Origin: Colwellia sp. M166
GTDB taxonomy: Bacteria; Pseudomonadota; Gammaproteobacteria; Enterobacterales; Alteromonadaceae
Direction of reading: 5' to 3'
DNA: 64,000 bases
Assembly: GCF_024585285.1 (NCBI RefSeq)
Contig: NZ_CP040755.1
Location: forward strand, 3,534,001 to 3,598,000
In this document: positions 1-7,991 of the stretch, piece after piece
Position numbering within the stretch: the first letter of the stretch is position 1
Layout of the letters: the number at the start of each line of letters is the position of its first letter
Made by a program: the position numbers and the translations under genes
Notes under the pieces: generated by a model
The model's input: the letters and a program-made list of their open reading frames with translations, nothing else
Told to the model about the DNA's origin: nothing
Databases searched by the model: none

Positions 1-1
1 A

Positions 2-682
2 CTGTTTGCAACGGTTGACTGTGAGACGCAGGGGCAAATTGCTCAGCAGTTTGGTATTCAAGGTTTACCAACGGCGGTTTTAGTCAAAGATGGTCAGCCA
101 CTTGATGGCTTAACTGGTCCACAAACTGATGCAAGCATTAATGAGTTTTTAGCTAAATATTTACCCAAAGAGCAAGACTTACTGTTAGTGCAAGCTAAAG
201 ATTTATTAGCTGAAGGTAACGTTGCTGAGGCATTTCCTATTATCAGCCAAGCTTATCAACTCGATAATGAGCGGGCTGACATTAAGTTAGTGTTAGCCAA
301 TGTTTATATTCAAACGGGTAAGATCACTGAGGCAGAGTTGTTACTGAAAAGTATCAAAATGATTGATCAAGACAGTGATTATCAATCCTTAATAGCAAAG
401 TTGGAATTAGCAAGCCAAGCTGCGGACTCTCCTGAAATTCAAGCACTTGAACAGCAGTTGCTTAATGAACCGGAGAATGTTGAGTTACAGCAGAAATTGG
501 CGGCACAGTATAGCCAAGTTAACCGTTATGAAGATGCACTCGCTATTCTGTTTCGCTTAGTGCAAAACAATGGTGCTGATATTGCGAGCAAAGATTTATT
601 GCTTGATGTCTTGAAGTCCTTACCTGATGGTGATGCGTTAGCAAGCAAATACCGCCGTAAACTTTACACTTTGATGTATTAA
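2..682 (+). CDS. cnoX: CnoX/YbbN-type thioredoxin-TPR co-chaperone (3' part)
   Basis: The reading frame is open from base 2, so the 5' end lies outside the window. The first visible residues are the second half of a thioredoxin fold: a VDCETQGQIAQQFGI stretch followed by GLPT with the cis-proline and a VLVKDG strand. The CXXC region is upstream and cannot be inspected. From about base 170 the protein is helical, with TPR-like repeats (AKDLLAEGNVAEAF, LANVYIQTGKITEAE, LAAQYSQVNRYEDAL). This is the architecture of CnoX (YbbN), which protects substrates from oxidation and hands them to chaperones. The fold assignment is seen in the sequence; the role is family knowledge. Confidence 0.85.
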   Translation: MFATVDCETQGQIAQQFGIQGLPTAVLVKDGQPLDGLTGPQTDASINEFLAKYLPKEQDLLLVQAKDLLAEGNVAEAFPIISQAYQLDNERADIKLVLANVYIQTGKITEAELLLKSIKMIDQDSDYQSLIAKLELASQAADSPEIQALEQQLLNEPENVELQQKLAAQYSQVNRYEDALAILFRLVQNNGADIASKDLLLDVLKSLPDGDALASKYRRKLYTLMY

Positions 683-702
683 TACTTCTAGGGTTTTAAA
701 TA

Positions 703-928
703 ACCTGAGTCCTAGATAAGCTAAGTCCGTCAATGCTACGATTTCTGCGTGAAACAGCATTAAATTTGCGACTAATAGCTCGCTATTAGGTATACAAATC
801 AGCCTTGATTCACGTAAAACTTATCACATTGATAATAAATTATGCGACTAATTTTATAATTGACTAAAGTGATTGTAACCATTGCACTATACTAATTTCT
901 TCGCACATCCATTATCCCGAACTCAGGT
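703..928. mobile_element. 226-bp MITE with IS982-like ends
   Basis: The left end reads ACCTGAGTCCTAGATAAG and the right end, reverse-complemented, reads ACCTGAGTTCGGGATAAT: imperfect terminal inverted repeats. The flanks are TAAATA at 697-702 and TAAATA at 929-934, a perfect 6-bp target duplication. The interior has no ORF and contains a small palindrome (TAATAGCTCGCTATTA). The ends resemble those of the IS982-family element at 50800-51797, which also made a 6-bp duplication, so that element or a relative could mobilise this one (inference). Confidence 0.75.
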
Positions 929-933
929 TAAAT

Positions 934-966
934 AAAAAGCATAACAGTAGATTGTTATGCTTTTTT
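934..966. terminator. Bidirectional intrinsic terminator, cnoX/msrA
   Basis: The stem AGCATAACA (938-946) pairs perfectly with TGTTATGCT (953-961). An A-tract precedes it and a T-tract follows it, so it can serve both cnoX (plus) and msrA (minus). The MITE inserted immediately upstream, and its right target duplication touches the A-tract. Confidence 0.85.
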
Positions 967-1033
967 GATTTGCAGCCGCTGTAGCAAAGATTTTAAGTTT
1001 CACTGAGTGAGAAGACATTTATTAGAATTGCTA

Positions 1034-1594
1034 TTACGCAGCAGAAATAGCTTGTTCTTCGCTCTTGAGTAAATGTGAAAACTCGCTGAGAAATTTTTGG
1101 ATTTTTCTCGCGACCACTAACTGGCAGTACTTATTTTCAGGGTTGTTAGTGACATAATCTTGATGATAACTTTCGGCACTAGAGAAATTATTCACGGCTT
1201 TGACCGTGGTGACTATCGCTTGCTCAAATTCTTCTGTGCTATTTAATTGCGCAATTCTCGCTTCGGCAATCTCCTGCTGCTCAGTAGTATGGAACAGAAT
1301 CGTTGAGCGATATTGGCTACCAATATCATCACCTTGACGATTTAAGCTTGTTGGATCATGAATAGCAAAAAATACCGTTAATATCGTTTCTATATCCAGT
1401 AATGTCGTATCAAAAGTTATTTGCACCACTTCGGCATGATTAGCTGTCCCATTACAAACTTGCTCGTAGCTTGGGTTGATAATATCACCATCAGCGTAAC
1501 CACTGACCACTGAAACGATACCTTCAATTCGGGCAAAAATATTTTCAACGCACCAAAAGCAACCTGCGCCTAATGTTATTTTCTCGATGCTCAT
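1034..1594 (-). CDS. msrA: Peptide-methionine (S)-S-oxide reductase MsrA
   Basis: This 186-residue protein begins MSIEKITLGAGCFWC. GCFWC at residues 11-15 is the MsrA signature, with catalytic Cys12. The GYADG, NHAEVV and SQYRS blocks and the C-terminal YHQDY and NKYCQL segments are all present, so it is full length for the shorter MsrA class. The enzyme reduces the S-epimer of methionine sulfoxide in proteins, using thioredoxin. An AAAGGAAAA ribosome site precedes the ATG. It is transcribed convergently with cnoX. The MetJ-like boxes upstream suggest methionine-dependent control, unusual enough to be listed separately. Confidence 0.95.
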   Translation of the reverse strand: MSIEKITLGAGCFWCVENIFARIEGIVSVVSGYADGDIINPSYEQVCNGTANHAEVVQITFDTTLLDIETILTVFFAIHDPTSLNRQGDDIGSQYRSTILFHTTEQQEIAEARIAQLNSTEEFEQAIVTTVKAVNNFSSAESYHQDYVTNNPENKYCQLVVARKIQKFLSEFSHLLKSEEQAISAA

Positions 1595-1651
1595 CGCTTT
1601 TTCCTTTGAAAAATTCTTAATATTAAATGACGTTTTATAGTTTAAGTTTTA

Positions 1652-1711
1652 AAACGTATAGACGTCTATATGTTTATAAGCAGAATGTATCACTCGGACG
1701 TTTAGATGTCT
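1652..1711 (-). promoter_or_regulatory. Tandem MetJ-type met boxes upstream of msrA
   Basis: Consecutive 8-mers AAACGTAT, AGACGTCT and ATATGTTT lie at 1652-1675, and GGACGTTT with AGATGTCT at 1696-1711. AGACGTCT is the exact consensus met box, and MetJ binds tandem arrays of this 8-mer. The cluster lies 58-117 bases upstream of the msrA start, on the promoter side. That MetJ acts here is inference from the motif. Confidence 0.65.
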
Positions 1712-1785
1712 ATATGTTTTTTGATGGTTTATGGTAAATGATCAGGTGACTAAATAACTTGCTTGATGAAGCTATTAATAAGTAG

Positions 1786-1819
1786 ACCACCTAGTGCTGA
1801 TTAGTCAGCTCTAGGTGGT
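1786..1819 (-). terminator. Long hairpin downstream of the DUF3083-like gene
   Basis: ACCACCTAG (1786-1794) pairs with CTAGGTGGT (1811-1819), and inside it GCTGA pairs with TCAGC around a TTAG loop. It begins about 25 bases after the stop codon of the minus-strand gene at 1845-2969. There is no clear U-tract on that strand, so a terminator or 3'-stabilising role is likely but unproven. Confidence 0.5.
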
Positions 1820-1844
1820 ATGGCCGAGTAAGTTGAACAATATA

Positions 1845-2969
1845 TTAATCAACTAATGGCAAGTTATAAGCAACATGCTGATGAAAGCGTAAGGTTAATT
1901 CGTCTTTTTCAGTCACAATTTCAAGTTCAGTGGCAAATAAACGTATCGCTTGCTCTATTTGGTTGACAAATTTTGCATAGTTTTGTTCTACGCCATTATG
2001 GCAGTTAGCAACAAAGATTAACTGCACATTATCAACCAGTACGTCAGCCTGCCATTTACTGACAATACCACATGGGCTTTGCTTAGGGTTGTAGCCTAAC
2101 ATTTGTAACTCGCCAACTTTCGAAACCAATTCATGCAAACTATGCCTTACAATAGGCACCAAGCCATTGGCAATCAGTGCGCCATTATTTAAGTTAAAGC
2201 GCTTTGCTACGAGTGAGAAGGTATCAGTTAGATAGGTGAATAAAGGGTTGTAGGGATCTGCTGAAGCAGGATCAATATCAACTAACTGAGAGATCCTGTG
2301 GTTAAGGGGTAAATTAACAATCGCATAAGTGATGGATGACATATTTTCAGCCAAGTTAACATTCTGGCTCGCATACCTTTGGGCGATAGGTCTAAACTTG
2401 TGTGCTTGGCTAGTACAACAACCTTTATTTTTAGCAAATATGTCGTAGGTTAAATGCTGATGATCACGCATTCGGATGCTCGTCATGGGCAGCTTTATTT
2501 GTTGTGAGAAATTAGCTAGCAGCGCTTTTACTTTTTGATGAAATTTTGCCGCCTCAACTCGGATCTCGCTGCCCGATGCCAAAAATACTAAGGTAATTTT
2601 TTTGGCTCTAATACTGGCATTAAAAAATGAATTTTGTAGCACATGTTGTTGTGGATCATAATAGAAGATGATTTGCTGTTTGGTTTGCCACTGATGCATT
2701 TCTTGGCTATAGCGTACCCGTACTAATTTATCGTTAGCAACAAGTAGGCTGTTTGTGATGCCGTTGCTATTACTGAGATTAAATAGCAGTTCAGCTAAGG
2801 CTTGGTAACAAGCATAATAATTTGCACTGCCATCATTAGTAGAATGACTCGGTAATTGTGAAAGTAGTTGCTCTGTTAAGGTAAATTCAGCCAAAATGTA
2901 TTGATTATCACGAGCATTATCCGGTATGTAGGCTTTTGTTGCTGCGCTACGTTTTCTAACTATTGACAT
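1845..2969 (-). CDS. Uncharacterised protein, DUF3083-like
   Basis: A 374-residue soluble protein with no signal peptide or membrane segment. I believe it belongs to DUF3083, a family I associate with Shewanella/Colwellia-type genomes, but that match is from memory. Visible features are a basic N-terminus (MSIVRKRSAATKAY), a central GCCTSQAHKFRPIAQRYASQ segment with adjacent cysteines, and a C-terminal predicted alpha/beta part. No catalytic motif is recognised. It is monocistronic, and the region up to the plus-strand gene at 3196 holds divergent promoters. No function is proposed. Confidence 0.6.
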   Translation of the reverse strand: MSIVRKRSAATKAYIPDNARDNQYILAEFTLTEQLLSQLPSHSTNDGSANYYACYQALAELLFNLSNSNGITNSLLVANDKLVRVRYSQEMHQWQTKQQIIFYYDPQQHVLQNSFFNASIRAKKITLVFLASGSEIRVEAAKFHQKVKALLANFSQQIKLPMTSIRMRDHQHLTYDIFAKNKGCCTSQAHKFRPIAQRYASQNVNLAENMSSITYAIVNLPLNHRISQLVDIDPASADPYNPLFTYLTDTFSLVAKRFNLNNGALIANGLVPIVRHSLHELVSKVGELQMLGYNPKQSPCGIVSKWQADVLVDNVQLIFVANCHNGVEQNYAKFVNQIEQAIRLFATELEIVTEKDELTLRFHQHVAYNLPLVD

Positions 2970-3195
2970 AACAATTCCCTGAAAGAACTTGGTATCATCT
3001 TGATCCCAATTTAAGTTTTGGTATGTCAGCGATTATACGCAGTGCTTGTGACATTTTTATGTCGTGTAAAAGCCAATTAAAAATATTGATAAGATGTGCT
3101 ATTGGTCGTCATAAAAGTTAATTTTTGACAGCTAAATTTAAAAAATAATATTTCGCCAATGTAAACCGAGGAAACCACGTAGAGATGTATAACAA

Positions 3196-3417
3196 ATGTC
3201 GATAAACAATAATGCAGAGTTAATTGCAGCCATTAATCAAGTTATGCCATTTGGTAAATATAGTGGAAGAAAGCTACTACAATTGCCTGAGCCTTATTTA
3301 GTTTGGTTTCATGCTAAGGGGTTCCCTGAAGGAAAGTTAGGCCAGCAATTAGCGTTAATTTATGAAGTTAAACTTAATGGCTTAGAAGAGATGTTAAGGC
3401 CTTTGTTAAGAGCTTAA
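3196..3417 (+). CDS. DUF3820 family small protein
   Basis: A 73-residue protein whose core (MPFGKYSGRKLLQLPEPYLVWF, split here as MPFGKYSGRKLLQLPE plus PYLVWF, then GFPEGKLGQQLALIYEVKLNGLE) is highly typical of DUF3820, a short conserved proteobacterial family sometimes annotated as a putative quorum-sensing-regulated factor. No experimental role is known to me. The start MSINNN is preceded by a purine-rich but weak ribosome site. It stands alone, followed by about 310 bases without a gene. Confidence 0.8.
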   Translation: MSINNNAELIAAINQVMPFGKYSGRKLLQLPEPYLVWFHAKGFPEGKLGQQLALIYEVKLNGLEEMLRPLLRA

Positions 3418-3728
3418 CTTTTCAAACTGATTTGTTCTTGAATTTATTTTTTTAAGTCTGCTTTGCTATATAGCCTTTTGCTAACAAATTGTTTTGTAAT
3501 ACTTAGTTTAAAGTTGTTTTTATTCGTTGTTTATTTTCCCTAAAAAAATAAAAAAAGTACCCACTTCGTCAGAAAAACAACTTGCTTTCAGCGTTTGCTT
3601 GTCCTTAAATTAATTGGGATTGAAGTGATACCATGTTGTGGTTGGTAGTATGCTTCTCTCGTTAATTAAGGTCAATTATTAATAATTATCAAATACTTAT
3701 TAAATAGTAAAATGTAGAGGTGTTATTC
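3418..3728. other. Gene-free AT-rich stretch upstream of rmf
   Basis: Long A and T runs but no ORF with a credible ribosome site, no stable hairpin followed by a T-tract, and no RNA gene that I recognise. It presumably carries the growth-phase-controlled promoter of rmf; I cannot pick a convincing -10/-35 pair. Confidence 0.4.
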
Positions 3729-3902
3729 ATGAGAAGACAGAAAAGAGACAAATTAGGCAGAGCACACTCAAATGGTTATCAAGCTGGGCTTTGTGGCAGA
3801 ACTAAAGAAAAATGTCCTTATCAAAATACTGATACGAAATCAGAATGGCTTGGAGGTTGGCGAGAAGCCTTAACCGATAGAAGTATGGGCTTGTTTAAAT
3901 AA
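3729..3902 (+). CDS. rmf: Ribosome modulation factor Rmf
   Basis: A 57-residue basic protein starting MRRQKRDKLGRAHSNGYQAG, followed by GRTKEKCPYQ and SEWLGGWREA, the invariant blocks of Rmf. The factor binds 70S ribosomes in stationary phase and drives dimerisation into inactive 100S particles. I chose the ATG at 3729 over the upstream in-frame GTG at 3720. It is preceded at good spacing by TAGAGGTG and reproduces the usual N-terminus. Monocistronic with its own terminator. Confidence 0.95.
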   Translation: MRRQKRDKLGRAHSNGYQAGLCGRTKEKCPYQNTDTKSEWLGGWREALTDRSMGLFK

Positions 3903-3937
3903 CCTGAGCTCCGATTGATGAATAAAGTTTTCTGACT

Positions 3938-3964
3938 AAGCCCTCAACCTTGAGGGCTTTTTTA
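3938..3964 (+). terminator. Intrinsic terminator of rmf
   Basis: AAGCCCTCA and TGAGGGCTT form a perfect 9-bp stem with an ACCT loop, followed by TTTTT. Confidence 0.9.
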
Positions 3965-4010
3965 TAGCTGCTTTATTGGTCAGGAGGTGACTTAGTGTGT
4001 TTTTGATTGA

Positions 4011-4760
4011 TTATAAAGTTGAGCAAGCAAGGCATTTAGCTTGTTTTTTAAGTGTTAATTGTTGCCATGAGTTATTCAAACCATCAAAAATATTCAGCTG
4101 GTTAGTGGCTACCTTATGACCGGTTAAAAACTTGATTGCTTGCAATGCTTGCATGCCACCAATAATGGCGAGCACAGGGCCTAAAATGCCTAATGTTTGG
4201 CAATTATTTTCCGGGGCCTTTTTATTCGCGGGGAACAAGCATTGATAACATGCACTATCAGGCTCATTAGGATCAACAAACATATGCTGACCGTCAAAGC
4301 CGGTTGCTGCGCCGATCACTAAAGGTTTGCGGTGCTCAAGACACTTTTGATTAATGAGGTAACGAGTACTGATATTGTCAGTACAGTCAAGTATCAGGTC
4401 TACTAAAGGGAAGTAGTAATCGGCAAGCTCTGCATCGAGCATTTCATCAAGTACTTCGATATTAGTACTAGTATTGAGTTGCTGTAGTTTTTCAGCACTG
4501 GTATCCGCTTTATTTTTTGCAAGGTCTGACTCATTGAACAGTATTTGTCGATGTAAATTACTGATATCAATATTGTCACCGTCAGCTAGATAAATGTTAC
4601 CGACACCGGCGGCGTTTAAATAAAGGCTTACTGGGTTACCTAAGCCGCCAACACCAACAATTAATATGCGTGCATTTTTTAGCGCTTGCTGGCCTTGCTC
4701 ACCAATACCTTTGAGCATGGTTTGACGGCTAAAGCGAAGTTGTTCTTGCTGACTAAGCAT
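4011..4760 (-). CDS. moeB: Molybdopterin-synthase adenylyltransferase MoeB (ThiF/HesA family)
   Basis: About 249 residues. The nucleotide-binding loop is VGVGGLGNP, followed by the DGD/ISNLHRQILF segment and two zinc-binding CxxC pairs (CYQC and CLAC near the C-terminus). MoeB adenylates the C-terminal glycine of MoaD so it can receive sulfur; its place at the end of a mod/moa operon supports MoeB over ThiF. The ATG at 4760 (MLSQQEQLRF) lies in the overlap ATGCTTAG with the modC stop, a typical coupling arrangement. The sequence around the start is repeated 42 bp downstream (SRQTML twice), so in-frame upstream starts exist but are less likely. Confidence 0.88.
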   Translation of the reverse strand: MLSQQEQLRFSRQTMLKGIGEQGQQALKNARILIVGVGGLGNPVSLYLNAAGVGNIYLADGDNIDISNLHRQILFNESDLAKNKADTSAEKLQQLNTSTNIEVLDEMLDAELADYYFPLVDLILDCTDNISTRYLINQKCLEHRKPLVIGAATGFDGQHMFVDPNEPDSACYQCLFPANKKAPENNCQTLGILGPVLAIIGGMQALQAIKFLTGHKVATNQLNIFDGLNNSWQQLTLKKQAKCLACSTL

Positions 4761-4772
4761 GGTTTGACGGCT
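4714..4772. repeat. In-frame 17-bp direct repeat at the modC/moeB junction
   Basis: AGCATGGTTTGACGGCT occurs at 4714-4730 and again at 4756-4772, exactly 42 bp (14 codons) apart. In the moeB frame each copy encodes SRQTML. The copy nearer the moeB body corresponds to the conserved RxxRQ region of MoeB. The other lies at the start codon and modC terminus. Confidence 0.8.
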
Positions 4773-5958
4773 CCGTATAATGATAACTATGTACCGCATT
4801 AGCTTTAAATTGAATATAAACAGTGCTTTGTGTTGTTAATGCTAGACGTTTTTTTGACCATAAGCTGATTTGAGCAAAAAACTGTTGTTCGCCAGCTTTC
4901 AGTGCTACTAGGACATTGGTTTTACCGTGCTTTATTGCGGTGATCGTTGCTGATAAATGATTTACAATCGAGCTATGTTCAGGCTTAGTGATACTGATAC
5001 TAATATCACGTGCATAAATCATACACGGCAGTTTTTGGCCAATTAAACGCGGCGCTATCGTTTGCTCTAGTAGTGGTAAATATATGCTAGCAGCTTTCCC
5101 CTGTGTTGTCGGTAGGGATAATCGCGTCAAACCATAGTCAGGTAAATGCTCTGTAACGGTTAACGATAAACTGGTTTTAGGGCTAGCTTCTCCAGCGTTA
5201 TTTAATTGATGAATCGCTTGATGGATAGGGGATGCAGGGCTGACTTTTCCGGCTGAAACGACAATAAGTTGATCGGCGATATATTGTAATTCACTTAAAC
5301 TGTGGCTGACATAAAGCATCGGTAATTGCAGTTGTTGTTGAATGTCTTTTAAGATGGTGAGCATTTGCGATTTAGTGCTTTTATCTAGGGCACTAAAAGG
5401 TTCATCCAATAAAAGCAGTTTTGGCTCAGCGAGTAAGGCTCTAGCAATGGAGACTCTTTGTTTTTCACCACCAGAAAGTTGGGTGACATTTTGGTGCTGT
5501 AAGGATTTTAGCTTTGTTAATGTCAGGACTTTTTCTATGCTAAGTAGGCTGTTTTTTTGTCGCTTAGCACCATAGGCTAAATTTTGATAAACACTAAGAT
5601 GTGGAAATAAGCGACTGTCTTGAAACACCAAACCTACTTGTCTTTTTTCTGCTTTAATAAATTGCTTTTTATCACTATCTTGTAATGGTGTGCCATTCAA
5701 GGATACTTGGCCTATTGCTTGTTGCTCAAGGCCGGCAATAATACGCAATAATGTTGATTTACCAGAGCCAGAATCACCATAAATACCTGTAACAGCTGAA
5801 ATATGAATTTCTTGTTCAACAGCGATAACAAAGCTATTAAAGGCTAGCTTAAAAGCGAGCGCTAAAGATGTTACATGCGGGTTATCATCAACAACTATTT
5901 GCTCACCATGGGGTTGACTATGTTGTGTAATGTTATTTGATCCAGACATTGCACTCAT
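4753..5958 (-). CDS. modC: Molybdate ABC transporter ATP-binding protein ModC
   Basis: A 401-residue ABC ATPase. Walker A is GDSGSGKST (residues 61-69), the signature is LSGGEKQR, Walker B is LLLLDEP and the H-loop is SHS. The last ~120 residues resemble the molybdate-binding MOP domain of ModC. It energises molybdate uptake with ModB at the inner membrane. The N-terminus is about 30 residues longer than is usual before the first beta-strand. The ATG at 5958 overlaps the modB stop (ATGA), which supports this start. The modA-modB-modC order and overlaps make the assignment firm. Confidence 0.92.
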   Translation of the reverse strand: MSAMSGSNNITQHSQPHGEQIVVDDNPHVTSLALAFKLAFNSFVIAVEQEIHISAVTGIYGDSGSGKSTLLRIIAGLEQQAIGQVSLNGTPLQDSDKKQFIKAEKRQVGLVFQDSRLFPHLSVYQNLAYGAKRQKNSLLSIEKVLTLTKLKSLQHQNVTQLSGGEKQRVSIARALLAEPKLLLLDEPFSALDKSTKSQMLTILKDIQQQLQLPMLYVSHSLSELQYIADQLIVVSAGKVSPASPIHQAIHQLNNAGEASPKTSLSLTVTEHLPDYGLTRLSLPTTQGKAASIYLPLLEQTIAPRLIGQKLPCMIYARDISISITKPEHSSIVNHLSATITAIKHGKTNVLVALKAGEQQFFAQISLWSKKRLALTTQSTVYIQFKANAVHSYHYTEPSNHA

Positions 5959-6653
5959 GACTTAGTTAAACTCTGTTGAGTTTTATTGACGTTATTGCCT
6001 AATAAATAAACCATAGATAACAACAGTAATGAAGCAATTAATAGTCCGGCAGAGAGTATGTGCGCATTAGCGTAGTTAAAAGCCTCAACATGATCAAACA
6101 AAGCAATCGATAATACCCGTGTTTCACCAGGGATATTGCCGCCAATCATTAATACCACACCAAATTCACCAACGGTATGAGCAAAACCTAATGTGGTTGC
6201 AGTGATAAAACTGGCTTTTGTTAAGGGTAAAACAACACTAAAAAAGCGATCTATAGGCCCAGCACCCAGCATAGCCGCAGCTTCTAGGTGATGTTCGCCT
6301 AATTGCTCGAAAGCTTTTTGCAATGGTTGTACAACAAAAGGCAAAGAATAAAGCACTGAGCCGATGACAATCGCGCTAAAACTAAAGGCTAATTGGCTGC
6401 CGGTGGCGCTTTGCCATAATTGCCCAGGTAATGATGTTGGTGAAAATGCCAGTAGTAAGTAAAAACCTAATACTGTGGGTGGCAACACTAAAGGTAAAGC
6501 GACTATGGCTTCAAAAAATACTTTTAATCGACTTTGCCACTTAGCGAGATACCAAGCCAACGGTGTACCTAATAATAATAGGATCATGGTGGTGATCGCT
6601 GCCATCTTTAAGGTGGTGGTGAGTGCCAGTATGTCAGCCGAGATATCAGTCAT
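5955..6653 (-). CDS. modB: Molybdate ABC transporter permease ModB
   Basis: A 232-residue integral membrane protein with about five hydrophobic helices. It carries the ABC-permease EAA loop around LEAAAMLGAGPIDRFFSVVLP, which contacts ModC. The PLVLPPTVLGFYLL helix is characteristic of ModB. It overlaps modA by 8 bases and modC by 4, so the three are translationally coupled. Confidence 0.93.
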   Translation of the reverse strand: MTDISADILALTTTLKMAAITTMILLLLGTPLAWYLAKWQSRLKVFFEAIVALPLVLPPTVLGFYLLLAFSPTSLPGQLWQSATGSQLAFSFSAIVIGSVLYSLPFVVQPLQKAFEQLGEHHLEAAAMLGAGPIDRFFSVVLPLTKASFITATTLGFAHTVGEFGVVLMIGGNIPGETRVLSIALFDHVEAFNYANAHILSAGLLIASLLLLSMVYLLGNNVNKTQQSLTKS

Positions 6654-7440
6654 TTTCTGCCTTTACCGGTAAATAACCCAATTGTTTTAACTTTCCTTGG
6701 CTGCTTATTTGTAAAATAAAGTCACTGACTTTTTGCGCGATAGCGACTTGTTTGCTGGTTTTTATAATTACCAATTGTTGCTCGATTGGCTGATAAAACT
6801 GCTCAGGAATAAGTAAACCTTGATATTGATTCATTTTTAATTGGCTATACGCAACGAACCCTAATGGCACGGCTTGGCTGCGCATTTGCTGAAAGGTTTG
6901 GCTAATATTGATACCAGTAACTAATTTATTTTTGCTTTGCGACCAAAGTGATAAATGCTTTAAAGCTTGCTTAGCGGCTTTGCCATAAGGTGCAGTATCT
7001 GGATTGGCAATGGCTAAATTTCCTGAATAATCCTTAAGTACATTTAAGCTGGTTAAGTGTTGCGTTGCAGACCATAAAGCAATTTGGCCATAGGCATAGC
7101 TTTTTCGACTATCTTTAATGATCAGATGCTCTTGTTCCAACAGCGCAGGACGAATTGAGTCAGCTGATAAAAACAAATCAAATGGCGCACCATGTCTAAT
7201 TTGCTGATATAGCGTACCGGTTGCGGCACTAATAATTTGATAATCTATTTGTGTTCTATTCGGTAAATCAGCGAGCAAAACTTTTAAGGCAGGAGCAAAG
7301 TTTGCCGCGACGGCAATACGCAAAGGGCGTTGCTGTGCTAATGTTTGCTCGCTAGCATAAACGTGGCTGGCTTGCAGGGCCAGCCAAATAGTCGCTAGAG
7401 TGAGTAGTTTTTGCAGTCGCGTGGTCAGCAATCTAGGCAT
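6646..7440 (-). CDS. modA: Periplasmic molybdate-binding protein ModA
   Basis: 264 residues with a Sec signal peptide (hydrophobic LLTLATIWLALQ, cleavage predicted after VYA at about residue 29). The mature part shows the binding-protein pattern RIAVAANFAPALK, SAATGTLYQQI and GAPFDLFLSAD, then a C-terminal lobe with KQALKHLSLW. It captures molybdate or tungstate for ModBC. It begins about 20 bases after moaB in the same operon. The substrate is inferred from family and context. Confidence 0.92.
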   Translation of the reverse strand: MPRLLTTRLQKLLTLATIWLALQASHVYASEQTLAQQRPLRIAVAANFAPALKVLLADLPNRTQIDYQIISAATGTLYQQIRHGAPFDLFLSADSIRPALLEQEHLIIKDSRKSYAYGQIALWSATQHLTSLNVLKDYSGNLAIANPDTAPYGKAAKQALKHLSLWSQSKNKLVTGINISQTFQQMRSQAVPLGFVAYSQLKMNQYQGLLIPEQFYQPIEQQLVIIKTSKQVAIAQKVSDFILQISSQGKLKQLGYLPVKAEND

Positions 7441-7460
7441 GGTACTATCGAAAAATTCGT

Positions 7461-7991
7461 TTATTTAAAGTTTAAATGTGGCACAAAGTTACATGGACGA
7501 TGGCTGGCATCAAGTTGCTCAACAATTAATTTGTCCCATGCCGTTTTACAAGCATTGGTTGAGCCAGGCACAGATAAAATAACCGTGCCATTTGCCATGC
7601 CTCCAAAAGCTCGAGATTGAATAGTCGAGGTACCTATTTCTGCTAATGAAATAGTTCTAAACACTTCGCCAAAGCCTTCAATATCTTTGTCAAATAGAGG
7701 CAGTAGCGCTTCTGGTGTATTGTCTCTTGCGGTAAATCCAGTGCCGCCAGTGGTTAATATTATATGGATACTGTCGTCAGCAATCCATTTAGACACGACA
7801 GCGCGCAGTTGGTAAACATCGTCTTTTGATATTTCTTTCGCTGCCAGCTTATGGCCTACTGCTTGCAATCGTTCAACAAGGGCTTGGCCGGAGGTGTCGT
7901 TATGTTCTTCGCGAGTATCTGAAACAGTTAACACCGCGATATTTAAGGCAACGAAGTCATCGCCACAATGAACAGAAGAAGTACTAGACAT
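7461..7991 (-). CDS. moaB: Molybdenum cofactor biosynthesis protein MoaB
   Basis: A 176-residue MogA/MoaB-fold protein with the VLTVSDTRE strand, the TTGGTGFTARD loop and the C-terminal SVPGSTNACKTAWD motif that binds the molybdopterin phosphate. MoaB-type enzymes adenylylate molybdopterin ahead of molybdenum insertion by MoeA, although the E. coli MoaB is itself redundant with MogA. It overlaps the mobA stop region by 8 bases. Confidence 0.9.
   Translation of the reverse strand: MSSTSSVHCGDDFVALNIAVLTVSDTREEHNDTSGQALVERLQAVGHKLAAKEISKDDVYQLRAVVSKWIADDSIHIILTTGGTGFTARDNTPEALLPLFDKDIEGFGEVFRTISLAEIGTSTIQSRAFGGMANGTVILSVPGSTNACKTAWDKLIVEQLDASHRPCNFVPHLNFK

Noticed and set aside
3894..3918. TTTAAATAACCTGAG at the rmf stop, identical to the left boundary of the MITE at 703
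   Set aside because: No matching right end or target duplication was found within a few hundred bases; the similarity beyond ACCTGAG is weak, so it may be chance or an old remnant.
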